Source: a virus. From it: 42,757 bases of DNA. This document shows, one piece after another, positions 7,973 to 14,453 of the stretch. Numbering within the stretch: the first letter of the stretch is position 1; every line of letters starts with the position of its first letter. The notes beneath the pieces are model-generated. The model saw only the letters and a program-made list of their open reading frames with translations, made no database searches and was not told the DNA's origin. The stretch spans positions 1 to 42,757 of IMG/VR virus record IMGVR_UViG_3300035210_000081; one strand, given 5' to 3'. Made by a program: the position numbers and the translations under genes.

Positions 7973-8170
7973 CTATTCTTTCCGTTCAAGGACGGAAAAG
8001 GTGATTTCCCGCATGCCACGTAGCTGCGCTAACGAAACGATTTTATGCCAGTATCTCGGCGGTATTCCACGCTTCGGCCAGTGCAGGCACCGGCCGGCTG
8101 ATGAAAAGCCCAGATGTCTGCACAGCTTTGTCGGTCCTCCGAGCCGATTGACGATTTCGCCGTGTTTCAT
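7973..8170 (-). CDS. Cro-like HTH regulator
   Basis: 65 residues: VNRLGGPTKLCRHLGFSSAGRCLHWPKRGIPPRYWHKIVSLAQ. This is the Cro-type helix-turn-helix pattern in which 'GIPxRYW' follows the recognition helix. It is the first gene of the leftward early operon and is divergent from the CI-like gene at 8244. By analogy it would favour the lytic programme by binding the operators between them. A gap of about 175 nt separates it from the nuclease start. Confidence 0.8.
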   Translation of the reverse strand: MKHGEIVNRLGGPTKLCRHLGFSSAGRCLHWPKRGIPPRYWHKIVSLAQLRGMREITFSVLERKE

Positions 8171-8181
8171 CCTGGTGACTT

Positions 8182-8198
8182 AATGCCAACCTGGCATT
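8182..8198. promoter_or_regulatory. Operator-like inverted repeat between cro-like and cI-like genes
   Basis: AATGCCA (8182-8188), spacer ACC, TGGCATT (8192-8198): a perfect 7-bp dyad 12 nt upstream of the Cro-like start and 46 nt upstream of the CI-like start. A dyad in this divergent promoter region is the expected target for the two regulators. Only one perfect copy is visible; weaker copies were not found by eye. Confidence 0.65.
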
Positions 8199-8243
8199 GC
8201 GTGCAACCGGGAATTTCTATTGTTACGTGTGGAGGTGCTACTG

Positions 8244-8600
8244 GTGGTTGACCAAAACGAACGAAGGGTTTTGATGAAAGCAACGGGAAGAAGATTGTAC
8301 ATGCTTCGTAGTATTTTCAGACTATCGCAATCACGTGCTGCATCTATGTGTAATCTAAGTCAATCAGGCTGGGCGAAATTTGAAAATGGAGATCGTTCCC
8401 TAGATTGGATGTATGCTATAGAAATTTCGTATGTTTTCCGGGTTTCGCTTGATTTCCCTTACCTTGGGCGGCCGGGCGGCTGCGACCCGGATTTGCTCGT
8501 GAACCTCTGCAAACTCGCTCCTGATCTGGTGTCGCCGGCGCCTGTCGCGGGTCCCGGACCCGAGCGGCAGGAAACCATGGAATGTCAACCTGCAGTCTAA
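8244..8600 (+). CDS. CI-like XRE-family repressor (short)
   Basis: About 118 residues. GRRLYMLRSIFRLSQSRAASMCNLSQSGWAKFENGDRSLDWMYAIEISYVFRVSLDF is an XRE-type HTH with the usual 'S...W.KFENG' turn. There is no C-terminal peptidase/LexA-like domain with a Ser-Lys pair, so it is not a RecA-cleaved repressor of the lambda type. Start options: GTG at 8244 with GGAGG 8 nt upstream (chosen), or ATG at 8274 with GAAGGG. The gene is AT-richer than its neighbours. It is divergent from the Cro-like gene, suggesting a lysogeny switch. Confidence 0.75.
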   Translation: MVDQNERRVLMKATGRRLYMLRSIFRLSQSRAASMCNLSQSGWAKFENGDRSLDWMYAIEISYVFRVSLDFPYLGRPGGCDPDLLVNLCKLAPDLVSPAPVAGPGPERQETMECQPAV

Positions 8601-8891
8601 AAAACCTACGATCCACCTAATACCTCCGGTTACATTTGGCGATATAGTTGTCGACGTACCCGGGTTTGTTCGGACCGGATTGCAGCGAATTCAAGTACAA
8701 TCTGGGCTGATTTGATTTTTATACCGCGGATCGTGTCGATGCGGTGCGTCTCGGCTGGTGCGACACGTCCCGATTTGCGCAGGCGCGCGTTGCCGGTTTG
8801 CCCTATTTCGGAGCGAAGTTAACCGGAGGGCAAGCCGGTTAAACCAGCTTGACACCATATGCGCAAAACGCGCATATGGATCGGACGGGCA
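8601..8891. promoter_or_regulatory. Intergenic control region with two perfect dyads
   Basis: No gene is supported in these 291 nt. Near the right end are two perfect inverted repeats. TTAACCGG (8819-8826) and CCGGTTAA (8835-8842) are separated by 8 nt. CCATATGCGC (8855-8864) and GCGCATATGG (8870-8879) are separated by 5 nt. Between them is TTGACA-like sequence (8849-8854). The second dyad ends 12 nt before the start at 8892. These look like operators controlling the plus-strand operon at 8892-10290; the first could also be a hairpin ending repressor transcription. Confidence 0.6.
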
Positions 8892-9542
8892 ATGACGCCC
8901 GACAGGACCATGCAAGCCATGCCTCCGATTGTAACCGTCGACATCGTCAAGACCACCGCCGGCCAGCAGGTGCGCGTGGTGTGCCCGTACAACGAGTTAT
9001 GGGCGGCCCGCGCCAGGCAGCTGGGCGGCGAGTGGGACGGCGCGGGCCGCGCCTGGCGCTTCGATGTGCGCGACCTAGACCGCGTGCGTGTGGCGGCCAT
9101 GGAGCATTATGGCAGCGACGGCGTGACAGACGACGTGGTGACGCTGCGCGTGGAATTCGCCAACAACGCCGCATCGAAGGATCGCGCCTCGTTCTCGGTG
9201 TTCGGTCGACCGATTGCCCGCGCTTATGGCCGCGACAGCGGCGCTAGGCCGGAGGCCGGCGTTGTTTTCCTGACGGGCGGCTCGCGGTCCGGGGGGTCGG
9301 TGAAAAACTGGTGCACGATCATCGACGCGGATACCATCGTCCTGGTGCGTGACTTCCCCAGGATCGAGGCGGAACGCCGCGTAGCTGAGCAGCCGAACGC
9401 GGGGCGCGGCATCCTCTATGCCATCGAGCCGGAGGCGGTGCCCGTGGACGTTGACGCCCTGGCGGCTGAGCGTGCCAGGCTGGTGGCCAGGCTGGCCGAG
9501 ATTGACGGGCAGCTTGTCGCCAACGCCGCGGTGTCGTCATGA
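8892..9542 (+). CDS. Hypothetical phage/plasmid protein
   Basis: 216 residues. The N-terminal part has VRVVCPYNELWAARARQLGG and WDGAGRAWRFDVRDLDRVR, a repeat-like 'LGGxWDxxxxAWxFDxRD' motif I recall in proteins of plasmids and phages without known function. It ends in a coiled-coil-like segment (DVDALAAERARLVARLAEIDGQL). The ATG at 8892 follows GGACGG; an ATG at 8859 would overlap the 8855-8879 dyad and is less likely. First gene of a three-gene plus-strand operon coupled by ATGA overlaps. Confidence 0.7.
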   Translation: MTPDRTMQAMPPIVTVDIVKTTAGQQVRVVCPYNELWAARARQLGGEWDGAGRAWRFDVRDLDRVRVAAMEHYGSDGVTDDVVTLRVEFANNAASKDRASFSVFGRPIARAYGRDSGARPEAGVVFLTGGSRSGGSVKNWCTIIDADTIVLVRDFPRIEAERRVAEQPNAGRGILYAIEPEAVPVDVDALAAERARLVARLAEIDGQLVANAAVSS

Positions 9543-10039
9543 CCCCCGACCGTCTGCGCCAGTGCCTGAACCTGATGGGCTGGTCCAACCGTCACCTTGC
9601 GCTCATGCTCGACCGGCCGGAGAGCACCGTGCGGCAGTGGCTCGCCGGCGCCGTGCAGGTGCCGGTCGACACGGCGGAGTGGCTGGAAGCGCGCGCCTGC
9701 CAGGCCGCGACGACGCAGCCGCCTGGTGTCGACATCAGCGCCGCCGCGGCGACCCTGCGTGACCTGATGCACGCCGGCCTGGTCGGCCCCACCGGCCACG
9801 CCCCAGCCCGGGAATACAACAACGTCATGGCGGCGGCTGCGCCTGGCGAGCGCCTGGCCATCGTGGAAACGGACGCCGCGGGCTACCCGCTTATGGACGA
9901 GCCGTGGAACGCCGTCCGGTATCCGGACGGGTCCGCCTTGATCGTCACGCACGTCCGCGGGCGCGATACGGTGGATTTTTGGAAGGCTGTCGACACGCTG
10001 CGCGGCTTCGACGTCGTGCGGGCTGGGGTGGCGTCATGA
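9539..10039 (+). CDS. Hypothetical HTH-containing protein
   Basis: 166 residues, ATGA overlap with the upstream gene. The N-terminus (LRQCLNLMGWSNRHLALMLDRPESTVRQWLAG) is a clear helix-turn-helix of the XRE/CopG-like DNA-binding kind. The C-terminal half (RLAIVETDAAGYPLMDEPWNAVRYPDGSALIVTH) is of unknown fold. Possibly a transcription regulator of this operon or of the neighbouring switch; inference from the HTH only. Confidence 0.7.
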   Translation: MTPDRLRQCLNLMGWSNRHLALMLDRPESTVRQWLAGAVQVPVDTAEWLEARACQAATTQPPGVDISAAAATLRDLMHAGLVGPTGHAPAREYNNVMAAAAPGERLAIVETDAAGYPLMDEPWNAVRYPDGSALIVTHVRGRDTVDFWKAVDTLRGFDVVRAGVAS

Positions 10040-10290
10040 GCGCTACACCAGAGGGCGCCCCGGCCATCGGGTCGCTTGTGACCGTTCCGTTTGGCTCACG
10101 TGCCACGCAGCTCGCCCTGGTGTGCGGCTATGGCGTCGACCGCCGCGGCAAGGTGTTGATCAAGGTGCGGGCCTGGAACGCGACGCAGGGAAAGTGGATG
10201 CCCAACCCACGGCCGGTGCCCTACTCGGCTGAGTGGATAAAGACCGCCCCAGGCACTCGGCGCCCGGGACCGGTGCCGCCGTCGGCGTGA
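10036..10290 (+). CDS. Hypothetical small protein
   Basis: 84 residues starting MSATPEGAPAIGSLVTVPFGS, with ATQLALVCGYGVDRRGKVLIKVRAWN. The beginning looks like a small beta-barrel (SH3/KOW-like) but I do not recognise a family. The ATG overlaps the previous stop as ATGA. Last gene before the terminator at 10310. Confidence 0.65.
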   Translation: MSATPEGAPAIGSLVTVPFGSRATQLALVCGYGVDRRGKVLIKVRAWNATQGKWMPNPRPVPYSAEWIKTAPGTRRPGPVPPSA

Positions 10291-10309
10291 CCGCCACCGC
10301 CTGAAACAA

Positions 10310-10336
10310 AAAGCCGCCCTAGAACGGGGCGGCTTT
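10310..10336 (+). terminator. Intrinsic terminator, probably bidirectional
   Basis: AAAGCCGCCC (10310-10319) pairs with GGGCGGCTTT (10327-10336) around a 7-nt loop. It lies 19 nt after the stop of the plus-strand operon. An A-run precedes and a short T-run ends the stem, so it can work on both strands, also insulating the operon from the minus-strand gene ending at 10468. Confidence 0.8.
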
Positions 10337-10341
10337 GTCGT

Positions 10342-10419
10342 ATCCCCGCGCTGGCGGGGAACATAACCGGGCGTGTCGTACGTCCGAAGTCGGATCATCC
10401 CCGCGTTGGCGGGGAATGT
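10342..10419. repeat. Two CRISPR-repeat-like hairpins (type I-E-like)
   Basis: Two copies of a hairpin element, ATCCCCGCGCTGGCGGGGAA at 10342-10361 and the same with one change (C to T) at 10397-10416, start 55 nt apart. The stem CCCCGC/GCGGGG with a 4-nt loop and an AT dinucleotide before it resembles type I-E CRISPR repeats. The second has CGGATC upstream, as in I-E repeats that start CGGTT. There is no third copy, no cas gene and no leader. It may be a phage-borne solitary repeat or mini-array, or simply duplicated terminator-like hairpins following the terminator at 10310. Confidence 0.5.
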
Positions 10420-10467
10420 AGGCACGTCGGATTACGTTGCACAACGATCCGGACGCCGTCAAGCCGG

Positions 10468-10680
10468 TCACCACCGCTCGTCGTCGACCCGGTCGTGGAT
10501 CACCCATTTTCGGCTGATGCCAACCCACGTTGCGTGGAAGTATCCCTTTAGGTCAAGCTGTAGAGCTTCATCCGCGTGTTCTGGTATTGACTGCACAGAT
10601 ACACGTACACGGCTTCTGTCATACACAAGATATGCGCTATGCTCCCCGACTATAGGGACCTGCACCTTGACGACTTCCAT
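10468..10680 (-). CDS. Hypothetical small protein
   Basis: 70 residues, MEVVKVQVPIVGEHSAYLVYDRSRVRVSVQ..., ending HATWVGISRKWVIHDRVDDERW. No family recognised. A GAGGG site lies 6-7 nt upstream of the ATG at 10680, and the gene closes the minus-strand block that starts at 12965. AT-richer than neighbours. Confidence 0.6.
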   Translation of the reverse strand: MEVVKVQVPIVGEHSAYLVYDRSRVRVSVQSIPEHADEALQLDLKGYFHATWVGISRKWVIHDRVDDERW

Positions 10681-10689
10681 GACACACCC

Positions 10690-11130
10690 TCACTCCCACG
10701 GCTCCACGCGGTCTGCGTAACGGATGTGATGCCCGGCCTGCATCAACTCGATATCTTCGAGCCGGACGGGCAGCTCCGGCAGGGCGTGGCTGCCCGGCAG
10801 GGCGGTGCAGCAGATGTCGAGTGCCACAGCCCGGCTGTAGCGCCCCGCCTGTGACAGGCGCCTGACGTAGCCGTTGCGGCCGGGCCCCCACCATGCCGAA
10901 TGTTCGTGGGACCACACTAGATAGGTGTCAGCGCTCATCGCGCCCCCCCTTTCTTCCTCGGCGTGCACCAGGCGCGCCAGATCGCACAGGGCCCGGCTCG
11001 TGGCGTCATCGGCGCCGGTGAGCACCCGCCACGTGTGCCGGCGGTGCTCTGTCCATGGGCCGGCGGTGTGGAACAGCAGCACCGCGCGCGCCAGGCGTTC
11101 GGCCGGTGAGATAGAGGCGCCGGCGCTCAT
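10690..11130 (-). CDS. Hypothetical protein, apparent in-frame fusion of two small phage proteins
   Basis: 146 residues. The first part (MSAGASISPAERLARAVLLFHTAGPWTEHRRHTWRVLTG...RALCDLARLVHAEEERGGA) and the second (MSADTYLVWSHEHSAWWGPGRNGYVRRLSQAGRYSRAVALDIC...) each read like a complete small phage protein. The second begins with an internal ATG at 10938 preceded by a 7-G run that doubles as a strong ribosome binding site. So either one fused protein, or two products from two starts (the short one 82 residues). The ATG at 11130 overlaps the upstream stop (ATGA). Confidence 0.65.
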   Translation of the reverse strand: MSAGASISPAERLARAVLLFHTAGPWTEHRRHTWRVLTGADDATSRALCDLARLVHAEEERGGAMSADTYLVWSHEHSAWWGPGRNGYVRRLSQAGRYSRAVALDICCTALPGSHALPELPVRLEDIELMQAGHHIRYADRVEPWE

Positions 11131-11591
11131 TGGGTCGCCTCGCCATTCTCCAGTGCAGGCCTATCGGTTTGCCCCAAAACCTCGGCGGTTTGCTTTCTGG
11201 TAAATCCGGTTTTCCTGGGCGGCTTGACCGTCAGCCCGCGGCAGGTGCGCAGGTGCACATCAAGCGTCGCGTTGCCGGCTCCCCGCAGGTATGCCGGCAG
11301 GTTGGCCGATGCCGCCGCCCATGCCGCGCCGGCCTGCAGCAGGGCCGCCGCGTCGGCCGTCGATGCGAGCTCGTGGCCGCGGACAAAAACTCCGGGGGGT
11401 TTTTTGTCCGTCGCATCCGGCGGCAAAATCTGGGTGCCGGCATCCTTGGCGATGCGGTCCGCCGCGGCCAGCTCCAGCCAGTCGGCGATGGACAGGTCAG
11501 CCATCCGCGCCGCGGTGCCGATCGCCTTGCGCACCGACGTCTTGACGCCCTTGATGGTCATCGGCGCTCGCTCGTTGTCATCGTCAGACAT
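11127..11591 (-). CDS. Hypothetical protein with RHH-like N-terminus
   Basis: 154 residues. APMTIKGVKTSVRKAIGTAARMADLSIADWLELAAADRI resembles a ribbon-helix-helix or accessory DNA-binding protein; the middle and C-terminal parts (LTVKPPRKTGFTRKQTAEVLGQTDRP) are unassigned. The ATG at 11591 has AAGGGGAG 9-10 nt upstream. Translationally coupled to the next gene by an ATGA overlap. Confidence 0.65.
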   Translation of the reverse strand: MSDDDNERAPMTIKGVKTSVRKAIGTAARMADLSIADWLELAAADRIAKDAGTQILPPDATDKKPPGVFVRGHELASTADAAALLQAGAAWAAASANLPAYLRGAGNATLDVHLRTCRGLTVKPPRKTGFTRKQTAEVLGQTDRPALENGEATQ

Positions 11592-11633
11592 CGCGCTGTC
11601 TCCCCTTGATACGGGAGCGGTTATACCGGGGGT

Positions 11634-11840
11634 TTATCCGGTTTGCCCAGCCGGTGCGCCGTCCAGGGCGTCCGCCAGGTCGCGCAGCGCGGTGGCCAGG
11701 CTGCGCGTATCGAGCCGGCCCAGCGTCAACGTCATCCGCAACTCGTGCACCTGCGCACCTGGCGCGCCGATGCCAACGACGAGGGTGCGCTCATCGGTCG
11801 GGCCATACAGCAGTTGCAGGCTCGAAATGGGCCCTCTCAC
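11634..11840 (-). CDS. Hypothetical small protein
   Basis: 68 residues from GTG at 11840 that overlaps the upstream stop (GTGA): VRGPISSLQLLYGPTDERTLVVGIG...LRMTLTLGRLDTRSLATALRDLADALDG. A beta-rich start and helical end, unknown. A longer frame to 12077 exists but would run through three coupled small genes, so the short form is preferred. Confidence 0.55.
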   Translation of the reverse strand: MRGPISSLQLLYGPTDERTLVVGIGAPGAQVHELRMTLTLGRLDTRSLATALRDLADALDGAPAGQTG

Positions 11841-11983
11841 AGCCCCGACATCCCGCGCAGGACCCAGCCCAGCGCGATGCCGCTCGTCCACGCAATCGCC
11901 AGCGGCAGCCAGCGCAGGACCAGATCCAGCCGCGACGGGCGCGACGGTGGTGGCGAGTATGACCACGCAGGAACCTGGTTCAC
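11837..11983 (-). CDS. Small single-pass membrane protein
   Basis: 48 residues. VNQVPAWSYSPPPSRPSRLDL, then a hydrophobic segment VLRWLPLAIAWTSGIALGWVL forming one transmembrane helix. GTG at 11983 overlaps the upstream stop, and its stop overlaps the next GTG. Role unknown; it could be an exclusion or membrane-anchor peptide, but nothing in the sequence shows this. Confidence 0.5.
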   Translation of the reverse strand: MNQVPAWSYSPPPSRPSRLDLVLRWLPLAIAWTSGIALGWVLRGMSGL

Positions 11984-12096
11984 AGGCGCCCCCTGTGGCC
12001 CGCCTGGGGGCCTCCGGCACCTGCCCTGGTAGGGTGGTAGCCCCCAGACCACGAAAACCGCCTGGCGACCCCTCCACGGCGATTTTTCCGGGTCAT
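11980..12096 (-). CDS. Very small basic protein
   Basis: 38 residues, MTRKNRRGGVARRFSWSGGYHPTRAGAGG..., rich in Arg and Gly. It is supported only by its ATGA overlap upstream and GTGA overlap downstream within a chain of coupled genes. Could be a leader-like spacer that keeps ribosomes moving rather than a functional protein. Confidence 0.35.
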   Translation of the reverse strand: MTRKNRRGGVARRFSWSGGYHPTRAGAGGPQAGHRGRL

Positions 12097-12269
12097 GGCG
12101 CCACCACCGCGCAGGCGAAGGAACAATACCGGGCCGGGCCGCGGTAAGGCAGGCCGCACCCCGCGCACCGGCGCAGGGCGGCCAGGTGTTCAAACGGCGC
12201 ACACCGTCGGCAAGCGCGCTGCGTCAACCGGTGGTGCTTCCGCTTCGGTCGCTTCGCTGCTTTCGCCAT
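12093..12269 (-). CDS. Small zinc-ribbon protein
   Basis: 58 residues: basic N-terminus MAKAAKRPKRKHHRLTQRA, then CRRC, CAGC, and YCSFAC, four Cys pairs of a double zinc-knuckle type. Strong GAGGAGG site upstream of the ATG at 12269. Probably binds nucleic acid; target unknown. Confidence 0.6.
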   Translation of the reverse strand: MAKAAKRPKRKHHRLTQRACRRCAPFEHLAALRRCAGCGLPYRGPARYCSFACAVVAP

Positions 12270-12273
12270 CGGC

Positions 12274-12627
12274 TTACCTCCTCGCCCGCCTGATGACGGG
12301 CGATAACCGCCAGATCGCCGAATAGGACAAGTAATAGAACGCCGCTGAACGTGTTTCTTTGCCACCTACGCGGCGCAGAAAGATATCATCAGTCAAATGC
12401 CTGACGCTTTCCACGTCGCGCGAAGTATAGCGGGCGTTTTTTTGGTCGCGTGGCGGGGCAAATGCTGATGCAATCCGGAACACTTGCCACAGCGAATACG
12501 GGTCTGTTCTTCCCATATACACCAGAACAGTGCCAACCTCGACTTGCGCCCGGTGAAAAAACACTTCGTCGTCGATCGGCTCCGGCTTGACCTCTGGCCG
12601 CTCGCGGGCCTGCAGGGCGGCGCTCAT
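12274..12627 (-). CDS. Hypothetical protein
   Basis: 117 residues beginning MSAALQARERPEVKPEP, with VFFHRAQVEVGTVLVYMGRTDPYSLWQVFRIAS and a C-terminal ETRSAAFYYLSYSAIWRL. Possibly a small barrel-like domain; no family recognised. ATG at 12627 overlaps the upstream stop (ATGA). Confidence 0.6.
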   Translation of the reverse strand: MSAALQARERPEVKPEPIDDEVFFHRAQVEVGTVLVYMGRTDPYSLWQVFRIASAFAPPRDQKNARYTSRDVESVRHLTDDIFLRRVGGKETRSAAFYYLSYSAIWRLSPVIRRARR

Positions 12628-12965
12628 GACAGTCCCACCATGGCCGGCGGTGGCAGCACGAGCGGCCGGACCTGGTCGCGCCATAGGTGCAGGCAAAATG
12701 GGTGGAAGTTGATGTGCTGGGCTGTTGGCACGTGCAGCTGTATCGCCGTCTCCTCATTGCGAAAAAACAGCCGTTTGATAGTTTCCATTTCATGCCAATT
12801 AGGACAACGATTAGCACGCGAAACAGAAACATGATCCCAGCCAAGCCCCGTTGACGCTATTACCTTCAGTCCGCGCCCATCTACCGGAGACGGGACGATG
12901 AACACGCCACCGTCTATTGCTTCAATAGCCAGTCGAAACCGCGTCAACTTCGCCATGTCGTCCAT
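12624..12965 (-). CDS. DUF7694-like protein
   Basis: 113 residues: MDDMAKLTRFRLAIEAIDGG, VPSPVDGRGLKVIASTGLGWDHVSVS, and NWHEMETIKRLFFRNEETAIQLHVPTAQHINFHPFCLHLWR. This matches the DUF7694 pattern (a phage protein of unknown function with a conserved HINxHPFCLHLWRP end). Start ATG with AAGGA upstream. First gene of the minus-strand block, divergent from the RepL-like gene. Confidence 0.75.
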   Translation of the reverse strand: MDDMAKLTRFRLAIEAIDGGVFIVPSPVDGRGLKVIASTGLGWDHVSVSRANRCPNWHEMETIKRLFFRNEETAIQLHVPTAQHINFHPFCLHLWRDQVRPLVLPPPAMVGLS

Positions 12966-13043
12966 TGCGCTGTCCTTTTATGACAGATTGGCATACGGGT
13001 TGTGACACGACTACCGGCGATTGTGAAGGGTTGGTTTGCGGTG

Positions 13044-13129
13044 GGGTGGCCGCATCGGTGCGGGATTTCTCGGCATCGGTGCGGGATTTCTCGGCATCGG
13101 TGCGGCCACCCTGCCGCACGAGTTTTCCA
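13044..13129. other. Iteron-like array with flanking dyad and DnaA-box-like site (candidate replication origin)
   Basis: Three copies of GCATCGGTGCGG start at 13052, 13073 and 13094, exactly 21 bp apart (two turns of DNA). The array is enclosed by a perfect 11-bp inverted repeat, GGGTGGCCGCA (13044-13054) and TGCGGCCACCC (13101-13111). A TTTTCCACA sequence (13122-13130 region), one change from the DnaA box TTATCCACA, follows. It lies 160 nt upstream of the replication initiator gene, between divergent transcription units. This is the layout of a plasmid-type origin. Confidence 0.65.
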
Positions 13130-13286
13130 CAGAAACCGCCCACAAGAGGGGTAAGGGGAGATATCTAAATAATCTTTCTCGCGCGCGCGTACGCCCCCGC
13201 ATTATGCGCGCGGCCGCGAGGCGGCTTGATTTATAGCATCAAGGGTGTTGTCATTATCCATCAAGCCATATGGAGGATATCCACAC

Positions 13287-13856
13287 ATGGTGATGGGCCA
13301 AAAAAAGCGCCCCTGCGCTACCCTTAGTAGGCAGGCCGCAACCGCACTTTGTAATTTTCTGGAGGCTATGGAAGGGGTGCCGCCGGCAGCTAAATTAGAG
13401 CTGGCTTGTGCCATAGAAAGCCGCGTGGGGCCGGATGCGTGGAAGGGGAATTGGTTCTTCATGATGGTGGATATGTTTCGCGTCCAGAAAATACAGGAAT
13501 GGATAGCAACAAACTCCCAGCGTCCAATGAAAGGGGTGCTGGTGTGGACGCGGTGCATGAAAAGTGCCGACATGAACGACGGAGAAGCAAAAATAGATCG
13601 GGGCGCATGGGCTGATGAACTCAGAATTGCGCCAAGCGATGTCAGCCGCGCCCTCGGGGAACTCGTAAAATGCAACGCACTTATACGTATTCGTGACGGC
13701 AACAAGTACCGATACTTCGTTAACCCCCGTGTGGCGACAAATATAGCGGGAGAGGACGAGCGCACCGCCAAGCAGATCGCCGCCCCCGAAGTCGCAGGGA
13801 TAACTGGCCGTTTCCCGGGTCCGCAAATCCGTGTGGTGGGCGGCACCGCGGCGTGA
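13287..13856 (+). CDS. RepL-like winged-helix replication initiator
   Basis: About 189 residues. The central part PMKGVLVWTRCMKSADMNDGEAKIDRGAWADELRIAPSDVSRALGELVKCNALIRIRDGNKYRYFVNPRVA is a winged-helix of the plasmid RepL/initiator kind: recognition helix 'SDVSRALGELVKCNALIR', then the wing 'GNKYRYFVNP'. The ATG at 13287 has GGAGG 9 nt upstream. The iteron array upstream is the natural binding site for such a protein, either for origin firing or autorepression. A plain transcription regulator is the alternative. Confidence 0.7.
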   Translation: MVMGQKKRPCATLSRQAATALCNFLEAMEGVPPAAKLELACAIESRVGPDAWKGNWFFMMVDMFRVQKIQEWIATNSQRPMKGVLVWTRCMKSADMNDGEAKIDRGAWADELRIAPSDVSRALGELVKCNALIRIRDGNKYRYFVNPRVATNIAGEDERTAKQIAAPEVAGITGRFPGPQIRVVGGTAA

Positions 13857-14143
13857 CCGCCCCCACCCCCGCCCCCGACCCTCTCCCGCATTGGACGGAC
13901 CAGGTGCGCGACGACGGGGTGTACGTGACCTGCGTGCCGTTTCAGAACGCCGCGGGCGATGAAGCATGGGTTGCCGTGCGGCCTGGCCGGCTCCCCGTGC
14001 TGCTCTGCCCGTGCTGCGGCCGGGCGATGACCACCCTGCGCGCCGCCCAGCTGGTGGCCGATGCCGTGTTCCCGCGCCAGGCGGTCGACGACGGCCAGCC
14101 AGACGAGGCCCAGGAATGGCGAGACTTCGACCCCGAGTGCTGA
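13853..14143 (+). CDS. Small Cys-motif protein
   Basis: 96 residues. Contains LLCPCCGRAMTTLRAAQLVADAVFP, a CPCCG knuckle typical of small phage proteins of unknown function. GTG at 13853 overlaps the initiator stop (GTGA), so the two are co-translated. No other domain is seen. Confidence 0.6.
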   Translation: MTAPTPAPDPLPHWTDQVRDDGVYVTCVPFQNAAGDEAWVAVRPGRLPVLLCPCCGRAMTTLRAAQLVADAVFPRQAVDDGQPDEAQEWRDFDPEC

Positions 14144-14157
14144 GAGGCTGGCCCCGC

Positions 14158-14171
14158 TCACGATTTCGTGA
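14158..14171. terminator. Short hairpin between convergent operons
   Basis: TCACGA (14158-14163), loop TT, TCGTGA (14166-14171), then TCTTTCGATT. It lies in the 118-nt gap where the plus-strand initiator operon meets the end of the late operon. It is short and weakly T-rich, so termination is only likely. Confidence 0.35.
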
Positions 14172-14261
14172 TCTTTCGATTGACACCACCCCCCGTGGCG
14201 GGCGATCAGGGGGCATTCCAGCCACGCCGCATTGCGACTTCCCGGGACATCGACGCCGACG

Positions 14262-14453
14262 CTACGGACACCTGGCGCGCCGCAGGGCGTACTCCGCGTC
14301 AGCCAGCACGTACTCCGCATCAGCGAGGTCGCGCTGCAGCGCCGCCACGCGCAGCCCGGCCGCCAGCACGTCGGCCTCCAGGCCACCGCACGGCGTCGGC
14401 CGGACATCGTCCGACACGGTGAAAATCTGATGCAGCCTCTGCAGCAGGGTCAC
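14262..14453 (-). CDS. Small coiled-coil protein at the end of the late operon
   Basis: 63 residues from GTG at 14453 that overlaps the o-spanin stop. MTLLQRLHQIFTVSDDV..., then LRVAALQRDLADAEYVLADAEYALRRA with a repeated LADAEY motif forming a helix/coiled coil. Unknown role; its coupling to the spanins suggests a lysis-related accessory. Confidence 0.5.
   Translation of the reverse strand: MTLLQRLHQIFTVSDDVRPTPCGGLEADVLAAGLRVAALQRDLADAEYVLADAEYALRRARCP

Noticed and set aside
10342-10416. Calling a true CRISPR array
   Set aside because: Only two copies with 55-nt spacing, no cas genes and no leader; kept as repeat-like elements.
11634-12077. 147-codon frame instead of several small genes
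   Set aside because: Consistent GTGA and ATGA junctions support the small-gene chain; the longer frame lacks an RBS.
13202-14407. 401-codon minus-strand frame opposite the initiator
   Set aside because: The plus-strand gene has a winged-helix pattern and SD; the antisense frame has no domain.
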